The notes under the pieces were generated by a model. The model was not told the DNA's origin. It did not search any database and saw nothing but the letters and a program-made list of their open reading frames with translations. The translations under genes and the position numbers were made by a program. A stretch of 64,000 nucleotides of DNA from Sphingosinicella sp. CPCC 101087. GTDB lineage: Bacteria; Pseudomonadota; Alphaproteobacteria; Sphingomonadales; Sphingomonadaceae. Positions 8,532 to 17,824 of the stretch are shown piece by piece (within the stretch, counting starts at the first letter, position 1; each line of letters begins with the position of its first letter). The DNA is taken from assembly GCF_004151485.1 (NCBI RefSeq), contig NZ_SBFF01000002.1, positions 186,001-250,000 on the forward strand, given 5' to 3'.

Positions 8532-8981
8532 TCATAACGGCCATCCTTCCGTCTGCCTCAGGCCTTCGGCGAGCGCGATGCCCGCAGCGACCGCGATATT
8601 CAAGGAGCGGGTGCCGGCGACTTGCGGGATCCGGACCCGGAGCCCGGCGCGGCGATGCACCGGCGGCGGCGCGCCCGCACTCTCCGAGCCGAGCAACAGC
8701 AGGTCGTCCGGAGCGAATCGCGCGGCGTCGAGCCGGGTCTCGCCCTTCGTGGTGAGCAGGACCAGCCGACCGGTGAGCGCCGCATCGAAGCTTTCCCAGT
8801 CGGCGTGCCGCGTCACGCGGGCGAGCCCGGCATAGTCCATGCCGGCCCGTTTCAACGCCCGGTCGCCCCAGGGAAAGCCGCACGGCTCGATAATGTCGAC
8901 GGCAACGCCGAGGCAGGCCGCGAGCCTGAGTATCGTCCCGACATTGCCCGCCTGATCGGGCTGGTAAAGCGCAAGCCGCAT
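8532..8981 (-). CDS. trmL: tRNA (cytidine/uridine-34-2'-O)-methyltransferase TrmL
   Basis: SPOUT-fold enzyme methylating the ribose of the wobble base in tRNA-Leu isoacceptors. 149 residues, normal for the family. Motifs: MRLALYQPDQAGNVGTILRL at the start, LLGSESAGAPP (SAM-binding knot) and VRIPQVAGTRSLNIAVAAGIAL at the end. The frame stays open upstream, but ATG 8981 gives the family N-terminus and is preceded by GGGAG. Divergent from petA across a 190-bp region that must hold both promoters. Confidence 0.93.
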   Translation of the reverse strand: MRLALYQPDQAGNVGTILRLAACLGVAVDIIEPCGFPWGDRALKRAGMDYAGLARVTRHADWESFDAALTGRLVLLTTKGETRLDAARFAPDDLLLLGSESAGAPPPVHRRAGLRVRIPQVAGTRSLNIAVAAGIALAEGLRQTEGWPL

Positions 8982-9171
8982 CGAGCCACTCCCTGTGCTT
9001 GTCCATCGTCGCGCGTGGGCGGCAACGGGCGCCCGCGTCCAAGCGCGGCAAAATGGCAGTTGGCAAACTGCGCGCCACGCGTCTATCAGGCGCCGCGAGC
9101 CGCCAAGGCCGTCCGGCCTAAGCAGGGGGCGGTATGCGCTTATTTGTAGTCTGGACGCGCTGAAGGACATT

Positions 9172-9738
9172 ATGGCGACGGTTGAACATCACGAGGCAAC
9201 GGCCCCGGCCGGCGAAGACGGGCTCCGTCGACGCGACTTCATCAACATCGCAGCCGTGAGCGTTGCCGGCGTCGGCGGCGCCGCCTTGCTCTATCCGCTG
9301 GTCAACCAGATGAATCCGTCGGCCGACGTGCTCGCGCTCGCCCAGATCGACGTCGATATCTCGTCGATTCAGCCTGGGCAGGCGATCAAGACGATCTGGC
9401 GCAAGCAGCCGATCTTCATCCGGCATTTGACTCCCCAGGAGATCGAGGCGGCCAATGCGGTGGACGTCGGCTCGCTGCGCGACCCCCAGACGCTGGCCGA
9501 CCGGACCAAGCCGGACAAGGCGCAGTGGCTGATCACTCTCGGGGTGTGCACCCATCTCGGCTGCGTGCCGCTGGGCGCGTCCGAGGGCGAGAATCGCGGT
9601 GAATATGGCGGCTATTTCTGCCCCTGCCACGGCTCCCACTACGATACCGCCGCGCGCATTCGCAAAGGCCCGGCGCCAACCAACCTGGAAGTGCCGGAAT
9701 ATGAATTCATGTCCGACACCGCTGTCCGCATCGGCTGA
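9172..9738 (+). CDS. petA: Ubiquinol-cytochrome c reductase Rieske iron-sulfur subunit
   Basis: Rieske subunit of the bc1 complex, carrying electrons from quinol to cytochrome c1. 188 residues. The N-terminus has a twin-arginine motif RRRDF followed by a single membrane anchor ([18 protein letters not shown]), consistent with Tat insertion. The 2Fe-2S cluster motifs are CTHLGC and CPCHGSHYD. First gene of petABC; 11 bp before petB. The upstream frame is open but ATG 9172 fits the family. Confidence 0.96.
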   Translation: MATVEHHEATAPAGEDGLRRRDFINIAAVSVAGVGGAALLYPLVNQMNPSADVLALAQIDVDISSIQPGQAIKTIWRKQPIFIRHLTPQEIEAANAVDVGSLRDPQTLADRTKPDKAQWLITLGVCTHLGCVPLGASEGENRGEYGGYFCPCHGSHYDTAARIRKGPAPTNLEVPEYEFMSDTAVRIG

Positions 9739-9749
9739 GGTCTAGATCA

Positions 9750-11048
9750 ATGAGCTTTCCCTGGGCTGAAGAATATCGTCCCAAGCATCCGTTCATGCGC
9801 TGGCTGGACGAGCGGCTGCCTCTGCCTCGGCTGGTCTACGGCGCGGTCGGAGGCGGCTATCCGGTGCCGCGCAACCTGAACTATTTCTGGAATTTCGGTG
9901 TGCTCGCCGGCGTCGCCCTGGCGCTGCAGATCGTCACCGGCATCGTGCTGGCGATGCATTACGAAGCCAATGCGGAAACCGCGTTCAACTCGGTCGAGCA
10001 CATCATGCGCAACGTGAACCAGGGCTGGTTCCTGCGCTACGCTCACGCCAACGGCGCGAGCTTCTTCTTCATCGTCACGTATATCCACATCTTTCGCGGC
10101 CTCTATTACGGCTCCTACAAGGCGCCGCGCGAGATGGTGTGGATGCTCGGCCTGGTCATCTTCCTGCTGATGATGGCTACTGCCTTCATGGGCTATGTCC
10201 TGCCATGGGGGCAGATGAGCTTCTGGGGCGCCAAGGTGATCACCGGCCTGTTCGGCGCGATCCCGCTGGTGGGCGAGCCGGTCCAGCAATGGCTGCTCGG
10301 CGGCTTCGCGCCCGACCAGCCGACGCTGACCCGCTTCTTCTCGCTCCATTATCTGCTGCCGTTCGTCATCTTCGGCGTGGTCGTGCTGCACATCTGGGCG
10401 CTGCACATACCGGGATCGGGCAATCCGACCGGCGTCGACGTCAAGTCGCCGCAGGACACGGTGCCCTTCCATCCCTACTACACCGCCAAGGACGGGTTCG
10501 GGCTGGGCGTCTTCCTGATCCTCTTCGCGATCCTGCTCTTCTTCCTGCCGAACTATCTGGGTCATCCGGACAATTATATTCCGGCCAACCCGCTCTCGAC
10601 GCCGGCGCATATCGTCCCCGAATGGTATTTCTGGCCGTTCTACGCGATCCTGCGCGCCTTCACCGTCGACTTCATCCTTCCGGCCAAGCTGTGGGGCGTG
10701 CTGGCGATGTTCGCATCGATCCTGCTGCTCTTCTTCCTGCCCTGGCTGGACAAGTCGCCGGTCCGGTCGGGCAGCTATCGGCCGACCTTCCGCATCTTCT
10801 TCTGGATCCTCATCGCCGACGTGCTGGTGCTCGGCTATTGCGGAGGCATGCCGGCGGAGGAGCCTTGGGTAATGCTCAGCCAGGTCGCCACGATGTACTA
10901 TTTCGCACACTTCCTCCTCATCCTGCCCATCCTGTCGATGGTGGAGCGCACGCTTCCGCTGCCCAATTCGATTTCGGAAAGCGTGCTGCATGGCGAGGAA
11001 CAGGAAGCGGCGCCGGTCGGTGTGAAGCCGGCCACGGCAGCCGAATAA
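9750..11048 (+). CDS. petB: Cytochrome b of the bc1 complex
   Basis: Membrane quinol-oxidising subunit with two b haems. 432 residues, typical alphaproteobacterial length. Conserved features: [12 protein letters not shown] at the N-terminus, histidines in [29 protein letters not shown] and [10 protein letters not shown]...VVLHIWALH, and the Qo-site PEWY in [17 protein letters not shown]. Middle gene of petABC, 15 bp before petC. A long antisense open frame over this gene reflects its codon bias only. Confidence 0.97.
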   Translation: MSFPWAEEYRPKHPFMRWLDERLPLPRLVYGAVGGGYPVPRNLNYFWNFGVLAGVALALQIVTGIVLAMHYEANAETAFNSVEHIMRNVNQGWFLRYAHANGASFFFIVTYIHIFRGLYYGSYKAPREMVWMLGLVIFLLMMATAFMGYVLPWGQMSFWGAKVITGLFGAIPLVGEPVQQWLLGGFAPDQPTLTRFFSLHYLLPFVIFGVVVLHIWALHIPGSGNPTGVDVKSPQDTVPFHPYYTAKDGFGLGVFLILFAILLFFLPNYLGHPDNYIPANPLSTPAHIVPEWYFWPFYAILRAFTVDFILPAKLWGVLAMFASILLLFFLPWLDKSPVRSGSYRPTFRIFFWILIADVLVLGYCGGMPAEEPWVMLSQVATMYYFAHFLLILPILSMVERTLPLPNSISESVLHGEEQEAAPVGVKPATAAE

Positions 11049-11063
11049 GGGGACGAGACGATC

Positions 11064-11978
11064 ATGGTTCGGTTTTTCGGCTTTCTGGTCGGCCTCGGCT
11101 TCGTCGGCGTCGCTGCCTGGTCGCTGCTCTGGGGCGTCATCGCTTATGTAAGCGAGCCGCCGGCGGAGACGGTGGAGCATCGATTCCACCTCCATCCGGA
11201 GCATGTCGACTTTTCCTTCGAGGGCCCGCTCGGGCGTTACGACCGCCAGCAACTGCAGCGCGGTTTCCAGGTCTACAAGGAAGTTTGCGCGGCCTGCCAC
11301 GGCCTGAACCAGGTGGCTTTCCGCAACCTGGCGGATCTCGGCTATAGCGAAGCGGAGGTCCGCGCGATCGCCGACCAGTGGCAGATCCAGGTTCCGTCCA
11401 TCAATCCGGAAACGGGCGAGCCCGCGGGCCGCAACCCGATTCCCGCCGACCGCTTCCCCGATCCCTATCCGAACGAGACGGCGGCGCGTGCGGCGAACAA
11501 CAATGCGTTCCCGCCCGATTTGTCGCTGATGGCCAAGGCCCGCGAAGGCGGCGCGCACTACATCCATTCGCTGCTGATCGGCTATCGCAACCCGCCGGCG
11601 GAGCTGCCGGAAGCGAACCGGCCGGGGCAGGGGCTCTATTACAATCCCTATTTCGCCAACCTCAACATCGCGATGCCGCCGCCGCTCACCGCCGACGGGC
11701 AGGTCACCTATGCCGACGGCACACCGGCGACGATCAACCAGATGTCGACCGACGTTTCAGCCTTCCTGAACTGGGCGGCCGAGCCCAAGCTCGAATCGCG
11801 TCATCAGGGCGGCCTGGTCATCCTGATCTTCCTGATCTTCGCCACCATCCTTGCTTATCTCTCCTATCGGAACATCTGGGCGGCGGCGAAACGGAACGTC
11901 CGCGCGACCGGCCCGCTTGATCCGGCGAACATCGCCCGGCGCCAGGCGGCGGAGCGCGAGGCAGGGATCGAAGGCTGA
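11064..11978 (+). CDS. petC: Cytochrome c1
   Basis: c-type haem subunit of bc1. 304 residues. The haem-binding motif is CAACHGLNQVAFRNLADLGYS. A methionine in NIAMPPPLT is the likely axial ligand. There is an N-terminal hydrophobic segment and a C-terminal membrane anchor LVILIFLIFATILAYLSYRN. Last gene of petABC. A GC-rich hairpin at 11997-12020 lies 19 bp after the stop. Confidence 0.96.
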   Translation: MVRFFGFLVGLGFVGVAAWSLLWGVIAYVSEPPAETVEHRFHLHPEHVDFSFEGPLGRYDRQQLQRGFQVYKEVCAACHGLNQVAFRNLADLGYSEAEVRAIADQWQIQVPSINPETGEPAGRNPIPADRFPDPYPNETAARAANNNAFPPDLSLMAKAREGGAHYIHSLLIGYRNPPAELPEANRPGQGLYYNPYFANLNIAMPPPLTADGQVTYADGTPATINQMSTDVSAFLNWAAEPKLESRHQGGLVILIFLIFATILAYLSYRNIWAAAKRNVRATGPLDPANIARRQAAEREAGIEG

Positions 11979-11996
11979 CGTCGAGACGCCCGCAGC

Positions 11997-12020
11997 GCCC
12001 TGCTCCTCGCGGAGCGGGGC
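11997..12020 (+). terminator. GC-rich hairpin after petC, possible terminator
   Basis: GCCCTGCTCC (11997-12006) pairs with GGAGCGGGGC (12011-12020) over a TCGC tetraloop, with one G-T wobble. No T-run follows, so it may only stabilise the petABC 3' end or act as a weak terminator before apt. Confidence 0.35.
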
Positions 12021-12081
12021 GCGGCGGGCCGCCGGCCGGCTCGCTTGTTTCCGGCCGGGCCAAGCTCGGGGAGCGGATTCG

Positions 12082-12621
12082 ATGATCGGATCGAACGACG
12101 ATCTCAAGGCGCTGATCCGGACCATTCCGGACTTTCCCAAGCCCGGCATCCAGTTTCGAGACGTCACCACCCTGCTGCTCGACGGCGCCGGCTTCGCGGC
12201 GGCGATCGAACGGCTCGCCTTCAAGATCGAGGAAAAGCCGGACCTCGTCGCCGGCATCGAGGCGCGCGGCTTCATCGTTGCGGCTGCGCTGGCGCAGCGG
12301 CTCGGCGCGGGGGTGCTGCTGATCCGCAAGGACGGCAAGCTCCCAGGCCAGACCATCGCCGAGGATTATGCCCTCGAATATGGCACCGACCGGCTCACCA
12401 TGCATGTCGATGCCTGCGCGCCGGGGGCGCGAGTGTGGCTAGCGGACGACCTGATCGCCACCGGCGGCAGCGCCCTGGCCGCCGCGCGCCTGATCCGTCG
12501 CGCCGGCGCCGAAGTGGCCGGCGCGGGCTTCATCATCGACCTGCCCGACCTGGGCGGCTCCGCGCGCCTGAAGCAGGAAGGCTTTCCGGTCCACGCATTG
12601 GTCGAGTTCGAAGGCGACTGA
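12082..12621 (+). CDS. apt: Adenine phosphoribosyltransferase
   Basis: Salvages adenine to AMP with PRPP. 179 residues. Family features: DLKALIRTIPDFPKPGIQFRD at the N-terminus, GIEARGFIVAAALA, and the PRPP loop VWLADDLIATGGSALAA. The upstream frame is open for another 77 codons, but ATG 12082 matches the family start. The gene follows petC by 103 bp with a hairpin between. Confidence 0.95.
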   Translation: MIGSNDDLKALIRTIPDFPKPGIQFRDVTTLLLDGAGFAAAIERLAFKIEEKPDLVAGIEARGFIVAAALAQRLGAGVLLIRKDGKLPGQTIAEDYALEYGTDRLTMHVDACAPGARVWLADDLIATGGSALAAARLIRRAGAEVAGAGFIIDLPDLGGSARLKQEGFPVHALVEFEGD

Positions 12622-12783
12622 CCGGCGCCGGCCCCTTCTCCCGCGCGGCATGGCCCCGTCGCGCGCGTGGGGAGCCAATCCAAGTCATTGTACGTTCAGC
12701 AAGTTTCGGGGATCCTGCTTGCATCGAGTCCGTGCGAGCGGGATCTCACCCGATCGTTCGGCGCTGCCATCGGGAGACCCTCA

Positions 12784-13323
12784 ATGCCTTCTCGCTTCAC
12801 CACCGCCGGCCTGTTGATAGCCGCCGGCCTTTCGCTTTCCGCCTGCGTGACCGACGACTACGGCTATGGCTATGGCGGCCTGTCCGTGGGCTACTCAAGC
12901 GCCGGCTATTACGATCCGTGGGGCTATTATGGCAGCCGTCCCTATTGGGGTTGGTATGACGATTATTATTATCCGGGGAGCGGGATCTACGTCTACGACC
13001 GTTGGCGCCGGCCGCACCGCTGGTCCGACCGGCATCGCCGCTACTGGTCCGAACGGCGCCAATATTGGTCCGCCCGTCGCGCCTCGCCCGAAGACCGCCG
13101 CGCGTTGCGCGACAATTGGCGCGACTTCCGCCGCGAGCGCCGGGGCGACGACCGCGACTTCCGGCAGGAGCGGCGCCAGGACCGCCGCGCCTTCAGACAG
13201 GGCGAGGTCAGCCGCCAGCAATTCCGGACCGATCGTCGCATGGACCGGCGCGAATATCGCCGCGACCTGCGTCAGGACCGGCGCCAGTTTCGTCGCGAAA
13301 ACCGCCGGATCCGCCGGGACTGA
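12784..13323 (+). CDS. Arg-rich lipoprotein with a Tyr/Gly-rich N-terminal part
   Basis: 179 residues. The lipoprotein signal ends in LSLSAC (Cys21). Residues 22-75 are rich in Tyr, Gly, Trp and Asp (YGYGYGG, WGYYGS, DDYYYPG). Residues 78-179 are an extremely basic Arg/Asp/Gln-rich helical stretch with repeats such as RRDLRQDRRQFRREN. No recognised enzyme domain. The tail could bind anionic polymers such as LPS, nucleic acid or peptidoglycan; that is inference. It shares its R/Q/D-rich style with the larger secreted protein at 47812-49329. Confidence 0.75.
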   Translation: MPSRFTTAGLLIAAGLSLSACVTDDYGYGYGGLSVGYSSAGYYDPWGYYGSRPYWGWYDDYYYPGSGIYVYDRWRRPHRWSDRHRRYWSERRQYWSARRASPEDRRALRDNWRDFRRERRGDDRDFRQERRQDRRAFRQGEVSRQQFRTDRRMDRREYRRDLRQDRRQFRRENRRIRRD

Positions 13324-13382
13324 GCAAGTCCGATCCCGAAGGGCGGACGCTGACACGATCGGCGGCTACGGGATTGCGGCCC

Positions 13383-13823
13383 CTATTCCGGGCGGCGCCG
13401 GATGAGGACGATCGACGTGTAGCGCATCACCGGCACATCGTCCTGGTTGGTGACCGTCGTCTCGGTCCGGAAGGAGCCGATGTCCGGTTTGCTGCGTGAC
13501 GGCTTCTTGTCGATGACCGTGCCGCGGACATGCAGGGTGTCGCCGGGATAGACCGGCTTCAGCCAGCGCAGCTCGTCGACGCCCGGCGAGCCGAGTCCCG
13601 CCTGCTGGCCGAGATGTTGCGCGATCACTGCCATGGTCATGGCCGCCGTGTGCCAACCGCTGGCCGAAAGACGCCCGAAATAGGTCTTCGCCGCTGCCTC
13701 GTCCGAGAGGTGGAAGGGCTGGGGATCATACTTTCGGGCGAATTCGAGCACCTCCTCGCGGGTGACCTCGTAACGGCCGTAATAGGTCTCCTTGCCGACC
13801 TCGAGATCCTCGAAATAGATCAC
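13383..13823 (-). CDS. MaoC-like dehydratase / hotdog-fold protein
   Basis: 146 residues. The hotdog-fold (R)-hydratase motif is present in YDPQPFHLSDEAAAKTYFG, with Asp and His in the expected spacing, followed by ASGWHTAAM. Proteins of this family hydrate enoyl-CoA or related acyl thioesters. The start is taken as GTG 13823 because GGAGGGAGGAAGG lies just upstream; an open frame extends 17 codons further. Substrate not predictable. Convergent with the Arg-rich lipoprotein gene. Confidence 0.87.
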   Translation of the reverse strand: MIYFEDLEVGKETYYGRYEVTREEVLEFARKYDPQPFHLSDEAAAKTYFGRLSASGWHTAAMTMAVIAQHLGQQAGLGSPGVDELRWLKPVYPGDTLHVRGTVIDKKPSRSKPDIGSFRTETTVTNQDDVPVMRYTSIVLIRRRPE

Positions 13824-13995
13824 GCCTTCCTCCCTCCACCGGCTCACCGAATATAGGTTCGCCTTTGCAACCAATTTGCCGGAGATTCCAGCCTTTCAGT
13901 GAGGGAGGACCGCGCATTCCGCCGAACCGGCTGGATCCGTCCGCTGCCGGAAGGCCAAAGGCGAGGGCGAGGAGCCCGGCCGAAATCGCCGCGCA

Positions 13996-15543
13996 TCAGC
14001 TGCTCAGCAGATCCACCTGCCCGTGCGGCACGGCGAGGGTGGCGCGCTTGCTCAGCGCTCCGTCCGGCGTGGACACGCGGTCGACGACCATGAAGTTGGT
14101 CCGCCAGGCGTCCGGCGTCACGTCGCAGGTCAGGTAGCCGCGCTGGTCGTTGACGAACTTGAGCTGGGGATTGTTGGCGAGGATCGTGTCACTTCCCGGA
14201 CGAAGGTTTTGGCCGTCGCCGCCGCTGGAAATGGAGGTGGAAACGAACTCGGCTGCGATCGGACGGTCCCGGTCGTCGTGGAGCAATCCGGCCCAGTTCT
14301 GGTGCTCGTCGCCGGTCAGCACGACGACATTGTCGAGCCCGCGCAGTCGCGCGAACAGACGCTGGCGCGGCCCTTCGTAAGCCGCCCACGTGTCCATGTT
14401 CATGATCCTGGCGGGAGCTTCGTTGGGGCTGCGGCGCCGATCGACCGACATCATCATCACCTGCTGGGCCAGGCAGTTCCAGCGCACGTCGCGGCGCTGA
14501 AGATTGCGCGCGAGCCAGGCTTCCTGCTCGGCGCCGAGCATGGTCGCCTCGGCCGAGCGGACATCCGCGCAGACCGGCTTGAAGCCGTCGTCGCAGGGCT
14601 GGTCGGAGCGATACTGGCGGGTGTCGAGGAAGTTGAGCTCGGCCAGGTTGCCGAACCGGGCGCTGCGATACGCCTGGATCGCCGCGGCATTGGGGAAGGA
14701 GGCCCGCCGCACCGGCATATGCTCGTACCAGGCCTGGAAGGCGGCGGCCCGGCGCAGGCGGAAGACCTCCGGCGGCGTGTCGCGATGGTCGATAGCGGCC
14801 ACCCAATTATTGTCGACCTCATGGTCGTCGAAGGTCGTGAAGAAGGCGTGGGCGGCATGCGCGCGCTGGAGGTCGGCGTCGGCCTTGTACTGGGCGTAGC
14901 GCCGCCGATAGTCATCGATGCTGAAGAGCAGCTGGCCGGCATGCTGGCGGACCGGGACGAAGACGTCGCCCGTCCAGTGCTGCGGGCGCAGCGGGTCGCC
15001 GCGATATTCGTAGATATAGTCGCCATAATGGAAGACGAAGGCGAGATCCTCGCGCGCCAGGTGCCGATAGGCGGTGTAGAGGCCGTCTTCGAAATTCTGG
15101 CAGCCGGCGACGCCAAAGCGCAAAGCTTGCGGCGCAGAGGCAGGATCGGGCAGGGTGCGGGCGCGGCCGCGGATGGTGCGCTCCCCGCCCGCCTCGAAGC
15201 GGTACCAATAAGGCCGGTCGGGTTGCAGGCCGGTCACTTCGACATGAACCGAATGGGCTAGCTCGGGCCGCGCCTGCGCTTCGCCCTGGGCGACCATCGA
15301 CTGGAAGCGCTCGTCGCCCGCCACCTCCCATTTGACCGGCATCGCGCCCATGCCCATGCCCCCATGCGGCTCGAGCGGATCGGGGGCCAAGCGGGTCCAG
15401 ATCACGAAGCCGTCAGGGGCCGGATCGCCCGAGGCGATTCCGAGGCTGAACGGATAGTTCCGCCACATCGTCTGGGCCCGGAGGAGGGCAGGCGCGGCCA
15501 GCAGGGCGGCGGCGCTGGCGGCGAACTGGCGGCGGTTGAGCAT
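13996..15543 (-). CDS. phoD: Alkaline phosphatase D-family (PhoD-like) metallophosphoesterase
   Basis: 515 residues. The N-terminus MLNRRQFAASAAALLAAPAL carries a twin-arginine type signal, as usual for PhoD. The PhoD N-terminal domain (PFSLGIASGDPAPDGFVIWTRL) precedes the metallophosphatase domain with FHYGDYIYEY, TTFDDHEVDNNW, LNFLDTRQYRSDQP and VVLTGDEHQNW, which hold the metal ligands. It probably acts as a periplasmic phosphomonoesterase/diesterase. Divergent from the marR-type gene. Confidence 0.92.
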   Translation of the reverse strand: MLNRRQFAASAAALLAAPALLRAQTMWRNYPFSLGIASGDPAPDGFVIWTRLAPDPLEPHGGMGMGAMPVKWEVAGDERFQSMVAQGEAQARPELAHSVHVEVTGLQPDRPYWYRFEAGGERTIRGRARTLPDPASAPQALRFGVAGCQNFEDGLYTAYRHLAREDLAFVFHYGDYIYEYRGDPLRPQHWTGDVFVPVRQHAGQLLFSIDDYRRRYAQYKADADLQRAHAAHAFFTTFDDHEVDNNWVAAIDHRDTPPEVFRLRRAAAFQAWYEHMPVRRASFPNAAAIQAYRSARFGNLAELNFLDTRQYRSDQPCDDGFKPVCADVRSAEATMLGAEQEAWLARNLQRRDVRWNCLAQQVMMMSVDRRRSPNEAPARIMNMDTWAAYEGPRQRLFARLRGLDNVVVLTGDEHQNWAGLLHDDRDRPIAAEFVSTSISSGGDGQNLRPGSDTILANNPQLKFVNDQRGYLTCDVTPDAWRTNFMVVDRVSTPDGALSKRATLAVPHGQVDLLSS

Positions 15544-15650
15544 GGAGTGGAACTATCCCCTGAACGTGACGAGTTCGAGTCGCCTTGCCTCTCCCTAGGT
15601 CAGGTCGCGCCGGAGCAGAAGCTTGCCGATTGCTGCGGCCCGTGCCCCTA

Positions 15651-15660
15651 TAGTTGACTA
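15651..15660. promoter_or_regulatory. Short dyad, possible MarR operator
   Basis: TAGT-TG-ACTA dyad 29 bp before the start of the marR-type gene, overlapping a TTGACT -35-like hexamer. MarR proteins often bind such AT-rich dyads to repress their own promoter. The half-sites are short, so this is tentative. Confidence 0.25.
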
Positions 15661-15689
15661 GGAAGCTAATACTGGTTTACTTGGAAATT

Positions 15690-16160
15690 ATGTTGGATTT
15701 GGAAGAGCAAGAAGCAGCGAGCGGTCTGGAGCGGCACGTCGGATACTGGCTGCGCTTCGTCTCGAACCATGTTTCCCATGAGTTCAGCCGCCGTGTGTCG
15801 GCGCAGGGCGTGACCGTCGCCGAATGGGTGGTGCTGCGGGCGCTGCTGGATCGGTCGGACTGCGCGCCAAGCCGCCTCGCCGGCGACCTCGGCATGACGC
15901 GAGGGGCCATTTCGAAGCTGGTCGACCGGCTGGCGGCGAAGCGACTGGTCGAAAAGCGACAGGTAGGGAGAGACCGCCGTTTCCAGCAGGTCTCGCTGAC
16001 TTCCGCCGGACGCCGGCTGATCCCGGAGTTGGCTGCGGAAGCGGACCGGAACGATGACGTCTTTTTCGGCCATCTCGGCTTGCTCGAGCGGGAGAATCTC
16101 ATCGCGCTGCTTCGGGATGTCGTAGCGCGCCACGGGCTGAAGGAAGTGCCGGTCGACTGA
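15690..16160 (+). CDS. MarR-family transcriptional regulator
   Basis: 156 residues with a winged helix: VTVAEWVVLRALLDRS, then the recognition region RLAGDLGMTRGAISKLVDRLAAKRLV and the wing KRQVGRDRRFQQVSLT. MarR proteins usually repress nearby genes and release DNA on ligand or oxidant binding. The frame is open from a TTG at 15654, but ATG 15690 fits family length. The DUF1398 gene follows by 21 bp with a GAAAGGAGAA ribosome site, so it is the likely target together with autoregulation. Confidence 0.92.
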   Translation: MLDLEEQEAASGLERHVGYWLRFVSNHVSHEFSRRVSAQGVTVAEWVVLRALLDRSDCAPSRLAGDLGMTRGAISKLVDRLAAKRLVEKRQVGRDRRFQQVSLTSAGRRLIPELAAEADRNDDVFFGHLGLLERENLIALLRDVVARHGLKEVPVD

Positions 16161-16181
16161 GGACGTGAAAGGAGAATCGTA

Positions 16182-16583
16182 ATGAAGGGCGAATTGGTGG
16201 AGGTGATGGAGTCGGTGTGCCGGGGATCCGAAGCTGGGTCGATGCGCTTCCCCGAAGTCGTCCGCCTCCTCGATGCTGCCGGCGTCGAACAATATCATGC
16301 CGACCTGCGGCGCTCCGAGCGAACCTACTATCTCTCCGACGGTCATTCGCACGTCCTGGCCAGCGCTCTCGGCCATGACAGTTTCGGCGCGGATTTCTCC
16401 GAGGAGGGAATCAGGCGGGCGCTCGACCAGGTGCAGCGGGGCAAGATCGACTATGCGGAATTCTGCGACAGGATCACGACGGCGGGCTGCACGGGCTATA
16501 TCGTCTCAATCGCGGGGCGGCGGGCAATCTATCTCGGCCGCACCGGCGACCTGTACGTCGAGAATTTTCCTCCGGTGCTCTGA
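16182..16583 (+). CDS. DUF1398 family protein
   Basis: 133 residues resembling the DUF1398 (YbcV-like) family, which is sometimes labelled as phage envelope protein without functional proof. Recognisable parts are SMRFPEVVRLLDAAGVEQYHADL, RTYYLSDGHSH and GKIDYAEFCDRITTAGC. Probably a small soluble protein; no catalytic motif known. It is coupled to the marR-type gene and its stop abuts the stop of ychF on the other strand with no gap. Confidence 0.83.
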   Translation: MKGELVEVMESVCRGSEAGSMRFPEVVRLLDAAGVEQYHADLRRSERTYYLSDGHSHVLASALGHDSFGADFSEEGIRRALDQVQRGKIDYAEFCDRITTAGCTGYIVSIAGRRAIYLGRTGDLYVENFPPVL

Positions 16584-17684
16584 TCACACATTGAACCGGA
16601 ACAGCATCACATCGCCGTCCTGGACGACATATTCCTTGCCCTCCGAGCGCAGCTTGCCGGCCTCGCGCGCCGCCGCTTCGCCGCCGCAGGCGATATAGTC
16701 GTCATAGGCGATCGTCTCGGCGCGGATGAAGCCCCGCTCGAAGTCGCTGTGGATTACGCCGGCGGCCTGCGGCGCCTTGGCGCCCTTTTCCACCGTCCAG
16801 GCTCGCGCTTCCTTGGGGCCCGCGGTGAAGAAGGTGATGAGGTGCAGGAGGCCGTAGCCGGCGCGGATGATCCGGGCCAGGCCGGTCTCCTCCAACCCCA
16901 GATCCTTGAGGAATTCGGCCCGGTCCTCGGGCGGCATGGTCGCGATCTCCGCCTCGATGGCGGCGGAGATGATCACCGCCTTGGCGCCTTCGGCCTCCGC
17001 CCTGGCGGAGACGGCTGCGCTATGTGCATTTCCGCTCGCGGCATCGGCTTCGTCGACGTTGCAGACGTAGAGGACCGGCTTGGCGGTAAGGAGCTGCGCC
17101 TGGGCGAAGGCCTTCTTCTCCTCCTCATCCTTCGGCTTGGTGAGCCGCGCCGGCTTCGAATCCCGCAGCAATTCGAGCGCCTGGCCGAGCACGGAAGCCT
17201 GGACTTTCGCTTCCTTGTCGCCCTGCTGCGCCTTCTTGGCGAGGTTCGGGACCCGCCGCTCGAGCCCCTCCAGGTCGGCGAGCATCAGCTCCGTCTCGAC
17301 CGTCTCGGCGTCGGCGACGGGATCGACCCGCCCCTCGACGTGGGTGACGTCACCGCCCTCGAAGCAGCGCAACACGTGGACGATGGCGTCCACCTCGCGA
17401 ATGTTGGCGAGGAACTGGTTGCCGAGGCCTTCCCCCTTGGAGGCGCCGCGCACCAGCCCGGCAATGTCGACGAATTCGAGCTGGGTTTCGATCTCCTGCG
17501 CCGATTTGGCGATCGCGGCGATGCGGTCGAGGCGCGGATCGGGCACCGCCACCCGCCCGACGTTCGGCTCGATCGTGCAGAACGGATAGTTTGCCGCCTG
17601 CGCCGCCGCCGTCTCCGTCAGCGCGTTGAAGAGGGTGGACTTGCCGACATTCGGCAGCCCGACGATTCCGCAACGAAAGCCCAT
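16584..17684 (-). CDS. ychF: Redox-regulated ATPase YchF
   Basis: Obg-like P-loop ATPase (OLA1/YchF) that binds ribosomes and is linked to oxidative stress. 366 residues, standard length. N-terminal [19 protein letters not shown] is the P-loop; [20 protein letters not shown] is switch region/G3; the C-terminal TGS-like domain ends in [15 protein letters not shown]. No repeat or truncation. Convergent with the DUF1398 gene. Confidence 0.97.
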   Translation of the reverse strand: MGFRCGIVGLPNVGKSTLFNALTETAAAQAANYPFCTIEPNVGRVAVPDPRLDRIAAIAKSAQEIETQLEFVDIAGLVRGASKGEGLGNQFLANIREVDAIVHVLRCFEGGDVTHVEGRVDPVADAETVETELMLADLEGLERRVPNLAKKAQQGDKEAKVQASVLGQALELLRDSKPARLTKPKDEEEKKAFAQAQLLTAKPVLYVCNVDEADAASGNAHSAAVSARAEAEGAKAVIISAAIEAEIATMPPEDRAEFLKDLGLEETGLARIIRAGYGLLHLITFFTAGPKEARAWTVEKGAKAPQAAGVIHSDFERGFIRAETIAYDDYIACGGEAAAREAGKLRSEGKEYVVQDGDVMLFRFNV

Positions 17685-17824
17685 TTTCGTTCCTGCTCAA
17701 GGGGAGGCCGGCACGGCCGGCGCGTCAGCGACCGCCGTTAGACGGTCGGCGCGATGAACGCCAGCGTCGCTCGACACTGCCGCATCGCCTTCTTACTGTG
17801 CCGCCTCGCTTAAGGGGGTGCCCG

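Noticed and set aside
9060-9089. TTGGCA and TATCAG hexamers as a petA promoter
   Set aside because: Spacing is 18 bp and the -10 match is poor; in such GC-rich DNA I cannot separate it from chance.
9747-11567. 606-codon open frame antisense to petB and petC
   Set aside because: It is rich in His, Asp, Gln and Arg, has no family resemblance and mirrors the strong codon bias of the two certain genes below it.
16182-16583. Prophage remnant suggested by the phage-envelope label of DUF1398
   Set aside because: No integrase, attachment site or other phage gene is nearby; the label is a database legacy.
17140-17180. tRNA-like T-loop sequence CTTCGAATCCC
   Set aside because: It lies inside ychF and no matching acceptor, D or anticodon arms surround it.
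17727-17753. Inverted repeat GACCG/CGGTC between ychF and the metalloprotease
   Set aside because: Only 5 bp of stem in a GC-rich spacer and no T-run; not distinguishable from background.
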